Source: CAZPNX01 sp964588285
GTDB taxonomy: Bacteria > Edwardsbacteria > AC1 > EtOH8
NCBI GenBank assembly: GCA_964588285.1
Contig: CAZPNX010000037.1
Coordinates: 1 to 17,550 of the forward strand
DNA: 17,550 nt
Reading direction: 5' to 3'
This document shows, piece after piece, positions 6,461 through 14,704 of the stretch. A program made the translations under genes and the position numbers. How positions within the stretch are numbered: the first letter of the stretch is position 1; each line of letters begins with the position of its first letter. The notes under the pieces were generated by a model. It had not been told where the DNA came from, searched no databases, and saw only the letters and a list, made by a program, of their open reading frames with translations.

Positions 6461-9400
6461 ATGATACTCTCGGAATTCGGCATCAGGCGTCCCACCACCG
6501 TCCTGATGATCTTTATCGGGGTGACCGTCATCGGAGTGGTCTCCCTGCTGAACCTCAACATCGACCTGTTCCCGGACATGACCTATCCCATCGTGGCCAT
6601 CATGACCGACTATCCCGGGGTGGGCCCGTCCGAGGTGGAGTCCATGGTGACCAAGCCCTTCGAGTCGGTGGTCAGCATGGTGCGCAACGTCAAGAACGTG
6701 CATTCGGTGTCCAAGGAGGGCGCCTCCCTGGTGATGGTGGAGTTGGACTGGGGCACCGACGTCGACGCCGCGGCCATCGACGTCCGGGAGAAGCTGGACC
6801 TGGTGAAGGACCACCTGCCCAGCGGCGTCCAGAACCCGGTCATCGTCAAGTTCGACCCGGCCCTGATGCCCATCATGGTGGTGGGCATCTCCAGTCCCCG
6901 CAGCCTGCCCGAGCTCAGGCAGTACGCCGAAGACAACATCAAGGACCGGCTGGCCCGGATCCCGGGGGTGGCGGCGGTGGCGGTGGAGGGCGGACAGGAG
7001 CGGGAGATCCAGGCTAGGGTGGACCGCAGCCGGATGGAGGCGGTGGGCATCTCCCTGGACCAGGTGCGCATGGCCCTGGCGGCCTCCAATCTCAACCTGC
7101 CCGGCGGACATCTCAAGGTGGGCAGCGTCGACTACCTGATACGCATCCCGGGCGAGTACAAGACGTTGGCCGAGGTAGGCGCCACAGTGGTGGGCAACAA
7201 GGGCGGGGTCCCCATCAGGCTCTCGGACATAGCCGAGGTGGCCGACGCCTTTTCCGAGTTCGAGAGCGAAACCCGGCTCAACGGCCAGCGCTCCACGGTG
7301 ATGGTGCTGCAAAAGCAGTCGGGATCGAACACGGTCGAGGTCTCCGACAGGATCCGAAGGAAACTGGATGAGATCTCGCGCGACCTGCCGTCTGACATAA
7401 AGTTTTCCATGGGCTTCGACTCGGCGGAATTCATCCGCCGCTCCATAAGGACCCTGCAGTTCGAGGCGGTCTTCGGCGCCCTGCTGGCCCTGATCATCAT
7501 CCTCCTCTTTCTGCGCAACCTGTCCAGCACCTTGATCATCTCCATTGCCATACCCTTCTCGGTGGTGGCCACCTTCATCATGATGTACTTTAAGAGCATG
7601 ACCCTGAACATCATCACCCTGGGGGGGCTGGCCCTGGGCATAGGGAGGCTGGTGGACGACTCCATCGTGGTGCTGGAGAACATCTACCGACACCGGGAGC
7701 AGGGGCAGGACCCGGTCCGAGCCTCGCTAGAGGGCTCCAACCAGGTTTCCATGGCGGTGCTGGCGGCCACCATTACCACCATCGTGGTCTTCCTGCCGGT
7801 GGCCTATGTCAGCGGCATCGCCGGGGTGCTGTTCCGACCCATGGCCTATACCGTTTCCTTTGCCCTCATCGGCTCGTATTTCGTCTCCATGATGCTGCTG
7901 CCCCTGCTGACCAGCCGCTTCCTTAAGGTCGAATGCCGCCGGCAGGAGTGCCGAACCTGGCACCGCCGGCTGCTGGCCCGGATAGGGGACATCATCGACC
8001 AACTCGACGGGCTCTACAGCGGCGTCATCACCAAGGCGCTCAAGAGAAAGCGCCAGGTGGTGTTGGCCACCGGGGCCATGGTCCTGGCCACCCTGGCCCT
8101 GCTCTGGCCGCTGAAGCTGGTGGACACCGAGTTCATCCCCCAGAGCGACGAGGGCTACTTCGAGGTCCAGCTGACCATGCCGGTGGGCACGCCCTTCGAG
8201 CACACCGGAAGGGCGGTGCGCCAAATCGAGGAGATGGTCAAGGCCGGGGTGCCGGAGGCGGTCAACGTCTACACGGTCTACGGCGAGGGCGAGGGTATGC
8301 GCAAGGCCATGGGCAACACCGGGGCCAACTACGGAGAGATCGGCGTCCGGCTGCTCCCGCGCTCCGAGCGCCGCCGCAGCGTCGACCAGATCGTCGAGGC
8401 CCTGCGGCCCAAGATCGAGAGGATCCCCGACGCCAAGGTGGTCTATCAGACCGGCGGGCTGCTGGCCATGATGCTGACCTTCGGCTCCACCGGGGGGGTG
8501 GCGGTCGACATCCAGGGGCATGACCTGGAGACATCCAAGCGCCTGGCCGAGGAGGTCAAAGCCATGATGGAGGGGGTCAAGGGCACCAAGGACGTGACCA
8601 TCAGCCGCAAGGAGGGCCTGCGCGAGCTGCGGGTGGTGATCGATCGGGAAAAGGCCGGGGCCATGGGGCTGTCGGTTTACCAGATAGCCGGGGCAGTGGA
8701 GACGGCCTTCAAGGGGACGGCCGCCACCCGTTTCCGCGACCCCAAGTTCGGAAAGGAGTACGACGTGGTGGTCAAGCTCCGGGAACGCGACCGCCTCAGT
8801 TTCGAAGACCTTTCCCGGTTCTCGGTGATGTCGCCCCTGGGACAGCCGGTGGCCCTGTCAAACGTGGCCCGGCTGGAGAAGGCCACCGGGCCGGTGGACA
8901 TCCAGCGCAAGAACCGCCAGCGCATCGTCACCGTCTCCTGCGGGGTCAGCGGCCGGGCCATCGGGTCGGTCAACGCCGAGCTGGAGGCAAGGATAAGGGG
9001 CATGCGCATCCCCGAGGGCTTCACCGTCGAGGTAAGCGGCTCGGCCAGGGAGATGGCCGAGAGCTTCAAGAGCCTTTTCTACGCCACTCTGCTGGCTATT
9101 CTCCTGGTCTACATGGTGCTGGCCTCCCAGTTCGAATCGCTGCTGGACCCGTTCGTCATCATGTTCTCGGTGCCGCTGGGCCTGGTGGGAGTCATCTGGG
9201 GTCTCTTCCTCACCGGGGTCAACTTTTCGGTCATCGCCTTCATCGGGGTGATCATGCTGGTGGGCATCGTGGTCTCCAACGCCATCCTGCTGGTGGACTA
9301 TGCCAACGTGCTCCGACGCCGGGGAATGGAGCTGTACCTGGCGGTGGCCGAAGCCGGCCGGGTGAGGTTGCGGCCCATCTTGATGACGTCGCTGACCACC

Positions 9401-9676
9401 ATGGTGGGCATGCTGCCCATGGCTTTGGGGCTGGGCGAAAGCTCGGAGACCTACTCGCCGCTGGCCATCGCTGTTATCTCCGGACTGCTGGTGTCTACCA
9501 TCCTGACCCTGGTTTTCGTGCCCACCCTGTACATCATCTTCGAGGAGAGGTTCAAGCGCGAGCTCAAGGTGCAGCATCCCATGCGCCGCTCCACCGACCC
9601 CCACCCCAGGCGGAGGATAACCGACCAGGAGGACAACCGGGGAAGGATGGAGATAATAGGGGATAAAAAACCATAG
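6461..9676 (+). CDS. RND efflux pump permease (HAE1/AcrB type)
   Basis: 1071 residues, full length for the family. The N-terminal segment FGIRRPTTVLMIFIGVTVIG starts TM1. TM4 has the proton-relay pair Asp399-Asp400 in LGIGRLVDDSIVVLENIYRH, and TM10 reads GIVVSNAILLVDYA. The two large periplasmic loops (about 38-335 and 555-865) carry the pore and docking subdomains. At the position of AcrB Lys940 this protein has Ser939; many non-enterobacterial HAE1 pumps have Asn there. A charged tail of about 40 residues (from about 1031) follows the last helix. As an inner-membrane proton antiporter it would export hydrophobic or amphiphilic compounds through the adaptor and channel encoded upstream. It is the last gene of the operon, followed by a strong terminator. 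Confidence 0.96.
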   Translation: MILSEFGIRRPTTVLMIFIGVTVIGVVSLLNLNIDLFPDMTYPIVAIMTDYPGVGPSEVESMVTKPFESVVSMVRNVKNVHSVSKEGASLVMVELDWGTDVDAAAIDVREKLDLVKDHLPSGVQNPVIVKFDPALMPIMVVGISSPRSLPELRQYAEDNIKDRLARIPGVAAVAVEGGQEREIQARVDRSRMEAVGISLDQVRMALAASNLNLPGGHLKVGSVDYLIRIPGEYKTLAEVGATVVGNKGGVPIRLSDIAEVADAFSEFESETRLNGQRSTVMVLQKQSGSNTVEVSDRIRRKLDEISRDLPSDIKFSMGFDSAEFIRRSIRTLQFEAVFGALLALIIILLFLRNLSSTLIISIAIPFSVVATFIMMYFKSMTLNIITLGGLALGIGRLVDDSIVVLENIYRHREQGQDPVRASLEGSNQVSMAVLAATITTIVVFLPVAYVSGIAGVLFRPMAYTVSFALIGSYFVSMMLLPLLTSRFLKVECRRQECRTWHRRLLARIGDIIDQLDGLYSGVITKALKRKRQVVLATGAMVLATLALLWPLKLVDTEFIPQSDEGYFEVQLTMPVGTPFEHTGRAVRQIEEMVKAGVPEAVNVYTVYGEGEGMRKAMGNTGANYGEIGVRLLPRSERRRSVDQIVEALRPKIERIPDAKVVYQTGGLLAMMLTFGSTGGVAVDIQGHDLETSKRLAEEVKAMMEGVKGTKDVTISRKEGLRELRVVIDREKAGAMGLSVYQIAGAVETAFKGTAATRFRDPKFGKEYDVVVKLRERDRLSFEDLSRFSVMSPLGQPVALSNVARLEKATGPVDIQRKNRQRIVTVSCGVSGRAIGSVNAELEARIRGMRIPEGFTVEVSGSAREMAESFKSLFYATLLAILLVYMVLASQFESLLDPFVIMFSVPLGLVGVIWGLFLTGVNFSVIAFIGVIMLVGIVVSNAILLVDYANVLRRRGMELYLAVAEAGRVRLRPILMTSLTTMVGMLPMALGLGESSETYSPLAIAVISGLLVSTILTLVFVPTLYIIFEERFKRELKVQHPMRRSTDPHPRRRITDQEDNRGRMEIIGDKKP

Positions 9677-9684
9677 GAACCATG

Positions 9685-9723
9685 AAAAGAGCGGGCCGGC
9701 TGAAAAAGCCGGCCCGCTCTTTT
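9685..9723 (+). terminator. intrinsic terminator of the envelope operon
   Basis: A 17-bp perfect stem (9685-9701 with 9707-9723) with a GAAAA loop (9702-9706) has a very GC-rich core, AGCGGGCCGGCT/AGCCGGCCCGCT, and ends in a run of T. It begins 8 bases after the RND stop codon. The A-run on the left arm means it could also work for opposite-strand transcription. Confidence 0.95.
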
Positions 9724-9747
9724 TTCAGCTACTGCGGCACATTTTTG

Positions 9748-9776
9748 TTGACATCATGGCGGCTTTGTATTAACAT
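9748..9776 (+). promoter_or_regulatory. probable sigma-70 promoter of the kinase/sigma-54 activator gene
   Basis: TTGACA at 9748-9753 is perfect. TAACAT at 9771-9776, at 17-base spacing, matches TATAAT at four of six positions. The predicted start near 9783 gives a leader of only about 15 bases before the ATG at 9798. It lies between the preceding terminator and the gene, so independent transcription of the regulator is likely. Confidence 0.6.
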
Positions 9777-9797
9777 AAACTTTCTTGGGGCTGATCA

Positions 9798-12700
9798 ATG
9801 AAGCCTGAACTTCAAAACAATCAACCGGTGACGCCGACCCACTGGCGATATCAACTGCTGGGGGAGCTGGGGCGGGGGGCGACCTCCATTGTCTACCGGG
9901 CGCTGGACCTGGTCACCGACAATCAGGTGGCCCTCAAGGTCGTCACGGCGATGCAAGCGGAAGATCTTTGCCGTGAATTTAGGCGCCTCCACCGCCTGAG
10001 CCACCCCGGTTTGGTGCGGGCCTACGATCTTCATCTGACCCGGGACCACGGCCTGCTGTCAATGGAGCTGCTTGAGACCGCCGGGGCGTTTTGCCGCATC
10101 CAGGATGAGGAAACCTGGTTTTCCCTGTGGTCGCAGCTGGCCTCGGTGTTGATGCACCTGCATTCCCGGGGGCTGGTACACGGCGACATCAAGCCGGAAA
10201 ATATCGGGCGGAGCGGGGACGGATTAAAACTTATAGATCTGGGTCTTTCCGGCAAAGTTTTGGTCAGCGGCGGCCGGATTTTTTCCGGAACCCCGGCCTA
10301 TGCTCCGCCGGAGATGCTGGACCAAGGTATATCATCCCCGGCCGGAGATATCTACAGCTTGGGGCTGGTTTTGTGGGAGGCGGCCGGAGGCGGACTGCCG
10401 GCACCGGCCGAGAAGCTGGATCCCTCGGAGGCCTGGCTGGGCAGGATGCCTGCCGTCCTGCCGGCCCCGGCGGCCGAAGTCGTCAGGGGCATGCTCAGAT
10501 GCCGCCGGTTCGATAGGCTGGAAGACGGCGGCCAACTGATCTGGGCCATGGCCGAGGCCGGGCTTTACCGGGAACCGGGCTTTGCGGTCGAGATGTCCTT
10601 GGCCGGTAGGGCATCCGAGCTGCGCCGGGTTTTAAAGGCGGTCCGCAGCGGCTCTAAAAATATACACATCAAAGCCAGGCCGGGCGCGGGAGCGAGCAGG
10701 TTTTTGGACGAACTGAAACGGCTCATGCAGCTGGAGGGCCATGAGGTCTGTATGGCATCCCCGGAAAACAGGCGGCCTCCGGAAGCTCCAGCGGAATGCT
10801 GGCTTTTGCATGACGCCGGAGTAAACGGCTCTTTTTTGCCCGATAGCATCTGCCAGGGCCGCTCGATAATCGTCTCCTCCACCGCTGCCGGATCTGATCT
10901 GTCGTCAATCGAACTATCCGACCTGGACAGGGGCGGCTATCTGAGGATTCTGCATGGAATGTTTCGCGGCGCTTCCGCTTCGGACCTGGAGGCATTGGCC
11001 GGCTGGCTGGAGGGCCAGGTCGGGGGGCATGTGGCCGCGGCCCGGGCCCTGCTGGCCGACATTGTCTCCCAAGGATTGATCCATTGGGAAAAGCACCGTT
11101 GGGAGATGGACTGGCAGGACATACTGGGGCTGGATGCCTCCCAATCCCTGGCTGCCTGCTGGGAGGAGCGATGGCAGAGGCTCGATGGCCGACTGAAACA
11201 AGCGCTGAAGCAGGCCGCATTGGCAGGTTATACGTCTTGTGACAGGGAAAATGAAAGCGATTTCAACAAACTGGGCGAGTGGCTGAGGCTGGGGCAGGGA
11301 GAATATCGTTTCATTGGCCAGGCGGGTCGGGGCTTCGTGCTCGATAAATGCTCGGCAGAGGAGTGCGGCCTAGCGGAAGATGAAGCGGCTAGCGACGGCA
11401 AGCTCTACCCCGTCACTCCGGCGCTTAAGGCGTTGGCCAAGGCAGGGAATTGGGAAGCTTGGCTGGAACTAGGCGTAAATCTTTTTAGGAAAGCCCGAAG
11501 CTCAGGCGACTTCGAGTCGGCCATGTTTTACGGAAGATTGCTGGCCGAATCGGGGAGGCTGGATGCCGGCGGTCTGGCCGAAGTGCTGACCGGAACTGCC
11601 GAGGCCTGCCGGGCTTTGGGCCGGTTCAGACAGGGATTGGAAATTCTAGCCGTATACGGCGGCAGCCTGAAGCCTGATTGGCGGCTGGTCCGGGCCGGCA
11701 TGGTACTCTCCATCGGGGCCGGCCAGCTGGACAGGGCTGGCCAGATGGCCAGGCTGGCGGCCGATGCCTGGGCCGGGGATCAGGCCATCCGTTTGGAAGC
11801 CGGACTTTTCCAGTGGCTGGCCGAGGGCATGGCCCGGGGACGCCATGGCGCCGAGGAAAAAATTGCCGAGATCGAGGCCGAGGCGGCCGGCCGCGGTTAT
11901 AGCAAACTCCAGCTTTTGGCCCGTCAGTTCCGGGCGACCCTGGCCCACCTGGCCGGCGACTGGAAGGCTGTTATGGAACATGCCCAGGCCGGGCTGGAGC
12001 TGGCCGGCAAACAAACTGATGTAAGGGACGTTGATGCCCTTAGTAGCCTTCTGGGCAACAGCTTGATTCAGTGCGGCCGGGCAGGCGAGGCCGAGGAATT
12101 GCTGAGAAAATTTATTGAACTATACGGCGATAAACTATCGTCGCCTGAAATCTGCAACCTTAACGGCAGCCGTGGCCTGGCAGCAATCAAAAACGGCAAC
12201 TGGGAGCTGGCCTACCATTGTTTTAAGAATGCTGAGAGGCACGCAGTTGGTGAAGGCAGTATAAATCTTAAGGCATCAGTCTCTGCCAACCTGGCTATAG
12301 TATTAGGCGCTAGGAACCAGCATCGGGCCGAGGCAGAAAACCATCTCCAATCATACCGTCTATATCGGTACGCTGGTGATATTGGCAATGCAATTATCAG
12401 CCTTGGAAACTATGGGGTTAAGAAAAAGATCTTAGGTGAAACTGCCGAGGCCTTAATCATATTAAAAGAATGTCTGGAGATGGCCCGGGAGCAAAAACTG
12501 GAGAACGTCCAGATGCTGGCCGGTAAGAACCTGGGCCTGGCCGAATTCGAGGAGAGGCAATGGGACCGGTCTCTGGAACTGTTCCGGGAAAGCAGACAGG
12601 CGGCCGAGGCCGCCGGACTGCCGCCTAATTTCGAGGCGGAATTGTTCGCTGCGCTGGCCGGCATTTTATCGGGCGCAGCAGACTTGGCCAAAGAAAAACT

Positions 12701-14489
12701 GGCCCAAGCGGCGAAACTGGCGTCAAACCGGCAGCAGGCGATCTGGATCGAATATGCGGAGGGCATGATCATGGCGCAGGAGGGAAAGGAAGGTCTTCCG
12801 ATTATTCTGGAGGCCATAGGCCGGATGAGGGAACAGGGGCGTTTCCGTGACGCCGCCCTGATGGCGCTGACGGCCGCCGAGTCGGCCGACATCCAAGACT
12901 GCGGTGACCCCATGGCCCTGATGTCGGCCTTGCTTCAGGCCGAGGCCGAATTCGACCGGTTGGGCGACCGGGAAATGCGGGATCGGGCCCGGCAGGCCGT
13001 TGTCAGCGCGGCCAGGGAGCTGGCTGCGGCCCCGGGGGCGGCCGCAGGACAGGGGATGCTGGAGGCCTTCTATCAGCTGGCCTTCCTGCTCAAATCAGGA
13101 GCCGGGCCGGCTCAGGTGGGACAGGCGGCTCTAGAGCAGGCGGTCAAGCTGACCGAGGCCGAGCGCGGCGGCCTGTTCATTGTCAGCGAAGACGGGAGGC
13201 CGGAGCTTCTCTCTGGGGTCAACCTGGACCAGTCAACCATCCGGGATGCCTACGAATTCTCGGCCAAGGCCCTGGGCCAGGCCGGCCGCGAGGGCGCCGA
13301 GGTGGTTTCCAACGATGCCCAGGCCGAGGATGATTTCAGGTCCCGGGAAAGCGTCCGGCGCAACGCCATCCGGTCTTTGGCCTGCATTCCGCTCCAATTC
13401 CGGGAGGGGGCCGGAGGGGCACTCTATCTGGATTCTCGCCTTAAGCCCGGCATCTTCTCATCAGGAAGGCGACAGTTTCTGCGGGCCCTGGCCTCGGTGG
13501 TGGGCGCGGTGCTGGAAAGCAGCCGGCTGATGGAGAGCCTGCGGGCCGGCGGCGAACAGGCCTCGGAACTGGACCGGATAATAGGCTCCTCGCCGCCGGT
13601 GTTGGAGATGAAGCTGAGGATCAGGAAGGCGGCCGGCGCCAGGGTGAACGTGCTCATCGAGGGGGAGACCGGCACCGGCAAGGAGCTGGCGGCCCGGGCC
13701 ATTCACGGGCTTTCGGACCGGAGGGCCAAAACCTTCGTGGCCCTCGACTGCGGCTCCCTGCCTGAGTCACTTCTGGAGGCCGAGCTGTTCGGCCATATCA
13801 AGGGGGCCTTCACCGGGGCCCACGCCGACAAGCCGGGCCTGTTCGAGGCGGCCGACGGCGGCACCATGTTTTTGGACGAGATCACCAGCGCCAGCCCGGC
13901 GGTCCAAGCCAGGCTGCTCCGGGTGATCGAGGAGGGCGAGGTCAGAAGGGTGGGCGACACCAAGGTCAGGAAGGTGGACGTCAGGCTGATATGCGCCGCC
14001 AACAAGGACATGGAGTTCGAGATCGGAGAGGGGCGTTTCAAGCCAGACCTGTATTACCGGCTCAACGAGTTCCGCATCGCCATCCCGCCGTTGCGGGACC
14101 GGGGAAACGACGTTCTGATTCTGGCCGAGCATTTCCGCATCAAGCACCAAAAACTTCAGGGGAAAAGGGGGCTGGCCTTCAGCCCCGGGGCCAAAAAGGC
14201 CATGGCCGCCCATCCCTGGCCTGGGAACATCAGGGAGATGGAGAACGCGGTGCAGAAGGCTGTGATCATGGCCGGGCAGGGGACCATCACCGAGCAGGAT
14301 CTGGAGTTGCCGGCAGTGTCAATTCAGCCGCAGTATGAATCAGACAGGAGAAAAAGGGGGGTGACTAGAAAGATGCTGTCTAAAGCCTTGAAGGACTGTG
14401 ATTATGAGACATCCAAGGCCGCCCAAGCGCTTGGCATCAGCCAACGGCAAGTACAAAGGCTGATCAAACGATTTCGGATGGCGACATGA
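9798..14489 (+). CDS. Ser/Thr kinase-TPR-GAF-sigma-54 activator fusion protein
   Basis: 1563 residues. (1) Hanks-type kinase at about 18-258: glycine loop GELGRGA (22-28), Lys47, catalytic HGDIKPEN (128-135, Asp130), DLG metal site Asp147, and APPE (169-172). The HRD arginine is replaced by Gly. (2) About 286-440: STAND/AAA-like domain with a broken P-loop, ARPGAGAS (293-300). (3) About 545-1075: helical TPR-like solenoid. (4) GAF sensor domain at about 1090-1245. (5) Sigma-54 AAA+ domain at about 1259-1490: Walker A GETGTGKE (1289-1296), GAFTGA (1336-1341), Walker B MFLDE (1357-1361), FKPDLYYRL with Arg1421, and WPGNIRE. (6) Fis-type HTH at about 1523-1561. It should open sigma-54 promoters in an ATP-dependent way, and a perfect one lies 216 bases after its stop. 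The kinase may act on itself or on partners (inference). TTGGGG before the ATG is a weak Shine-Dalgarno. Confidence 0.94.
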   Translation: MKPELQNNQPVTPTHWRYQLLGELGRGATSIVYRALDLVTDNQVALKVVTAMQAEDLCREFRRLHRLSHPGLVRAYDLHLTRDHGLLSMELLETAGAFCRIQDEETWFSLWSQLASVLMHLHSRGLVHGDIKPENIGRSGDGLKLIDLGLSGKVLVSGGRIFSGTPAYAPPEMLDQGISSPAGDIYSLGLVLWEAAGGGLPAPAEKLDPSEAWLGRMPAVLPAPAAEVVRGMLRCRRFDRLEDGGQLIWAMAEAGLYREPGFAVEMSLAGRASELRRVLKAVRSGSKNIHIKARPGAGASRFLDELKRLMQLEGHEVCMASPENRRPPEAPAECWLLHDAGVNGSFLPDSICQGRSIIVSSTAAGSDLSSIELSDLDRGGYLRILHGMFRGASASDLEALAGWLEGQVGGHVAAARALLADIVSQGLIHWEKHRWEMDWQDILGLDASQSLAACWEERWQRLDGRLKQALKQAALAGYTSCDRENESDFNKLGEWLRLGQGEYRFIGQAGRGFVLDKCSAEECGLAEDEAASDGKLYPVTPALKALAKAGNWEAWLELGVNLFRKARSSGDFESAMFYGRLLAESGRLDAGGLAEVLTGTAEACRALGRFRQGLEILAVYGGSLKPDWRLVRAGMVLSIGAGQLDRAGQMARLAADAWAGDQAIRLEAGLFQWLAEGMARGRHGAEEKIAEIEAEAAGRGYSKLQLLARQFRATLAHLAGDWKAVMEHAQAGLELAGKQTDVRDVDALSSLLGNSLIQCGRAGEAEELLRKFIELYGDKLSSPEICNLNGSRGLAAIKNGNWELAYHCFKNAERHAVGEGSINLKASVSANLAIVLGARNQHRAEAENHLQSYRLYRYAGDIGNAIISLGNYGVKKKILGETAEALIILKECLEMAREQKLENVQMLAGKNLGLAEFEERQWDRSLELFRESRQAAEAAGLPPNFEAELFAALAGILSGAADLAKEKLAQAAKLASNRQQAIWIEYAEGMIMAQEGKEGLPIILEAIGRMREQGRFRDAALMALTAAESADIQDCGDPMALMSALLQAEAEFDRLGDREMRDRARQAVVSAARELAAAPGAAAGQGMLEAFYQLAFLLKSGAGPAQVGQAALEQAVKLTEAERGGLFIVSEDGRPELLSGVNLDQSTIRDAYEFSAKALGQAGREGAEVVSNDAQAEDDFRSRESVRRNAIRSLACIPLQFREGAGGALYLDSRLKPGIFSSGRRQFLRALASVVGAVLESSRLMESLRAGGEQASELDRIIGSSPPVLEMKLRIRKAAGARVNVLIEGETGTGKELAARAIHGLSDRRAKTFVALDCGSLPESLLEAELFGHIKGAFTGAHADKPGLFEAADGGTMFLDEITSASPAVQARLLRVIEEGEVRRVGDTKVRKVDVRLICAANKDMEFEIGEGRFKPDLYYRLNEFRIAIPPLRDRGNDVLILAEHFRIKHQKLQGKRGLAFSPGAKKAMAAHPWPGNIREMENAVQKAVIMAGQGTITEQDLELPAVSIQPQYESDRRKRGVTRKMLSKALKDCDYETSKAAQALGISQRQVQRLIKRFRMAT

Positions 14490-14576
14490 ACGACATCAAC
14501 GACATGAAATAGGTCGCTTTTATAACGCATTGAATAGCAATATATTATAATTATCTCGGCGACATGCCGGCGACAT
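14482..14576 (+). repeat. five CGACAT repeats, candidate enhancer (activator-binding) sites
   Basis: CGACAT occurs at 14482, 14491 and 14500 as three 9-base tandem units (CGACATGAA, CGACATCAA, CGACATGAA), then at 14560 and 14571 as 11-base units starting CGACATGCCGG. The base after CGACAT alternates G, C, G and G, C. They start at the stop codon of the sigma-54 activator and lie about 155-250 bases upstream of the predicted start of the sigma-54 promoter, the usual range for enhancer sites. GCGAC at 14481 and GTCGC at 14513 also flank the first cluster as an inverted pair. The repeats are directly visible; the enhancer role is inferred. Confidence 0.5.
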
Positions 14577-14577
14577 C

Positions 14578-14603
14578 AGGCCCCTGAAAAAGGGGCTTTT
14601 TCT
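14578..14603 (+). terminator. intrinsic terminator of the sigma-54 activator gene
   Basis: The stem GCCCCT/AGGGGC (14580-14585 with 14591-14596), with loop GAAAA, is followed by TTTTTCTTT. It lies about 90 bases after the stop codon and separates the activator transcript from the sigma-54-driven genes. Confidence 0.85.
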
Positions 14604-14650
14604 TTGCCTTTATCGAGTAATTTTTCAGTATAAAGAAAAAGTACGCAGAA

Positions 14651-14663
14651 TATCTCTTTGATA
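14651..14663 (-). promoter_or_regulatory. IHF-like site
   Basis: On the minus strand the sequence reads TATCAAAGAGATA, which matches the IHF consensus WATCAANNNNTTR at 8 of 9 defined positions. It sits in AT-rich DNA between the CGACAT repeats and the -24 box, where DNA bending would help an enhancer-bound activator touch sigma-54 polymerase. Such matches also arise by chance in AT-rich DNA. Confidence 0.35.
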
Positions 14664-14704
14664 AACAATAAGTTAGAAGAGGGTATATATTTAAGCCCCA
14701 AAAA

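Noticed and set aside
6419..7693. 424-codon minus-strand open frame opposite the RND pump
   Set aside because: His/Gly/Asp-rich low-complexity translation typical of antisense to GC-rich genes. The RND protein on the plus strand is unambiguous.
8858..9604. 248-codon minus-strand open frame opposite the RND 3' half
   Set aside because: Same antisense composition artefact, with no domain, ribosome site or promoter.
14530..14551. TTGAAT plus TATAAT as a full sigma-70 promoter
   Set aside because: The spacer is only 10 bases, too short for a working -35/-10 pair; only the -10 box is good.
14482..14576. CGACAT repeats as a CRISPR array
   Set aside because: Units are 9 or 11 bases, with no long repeat-spacer pattern and no cas genes.
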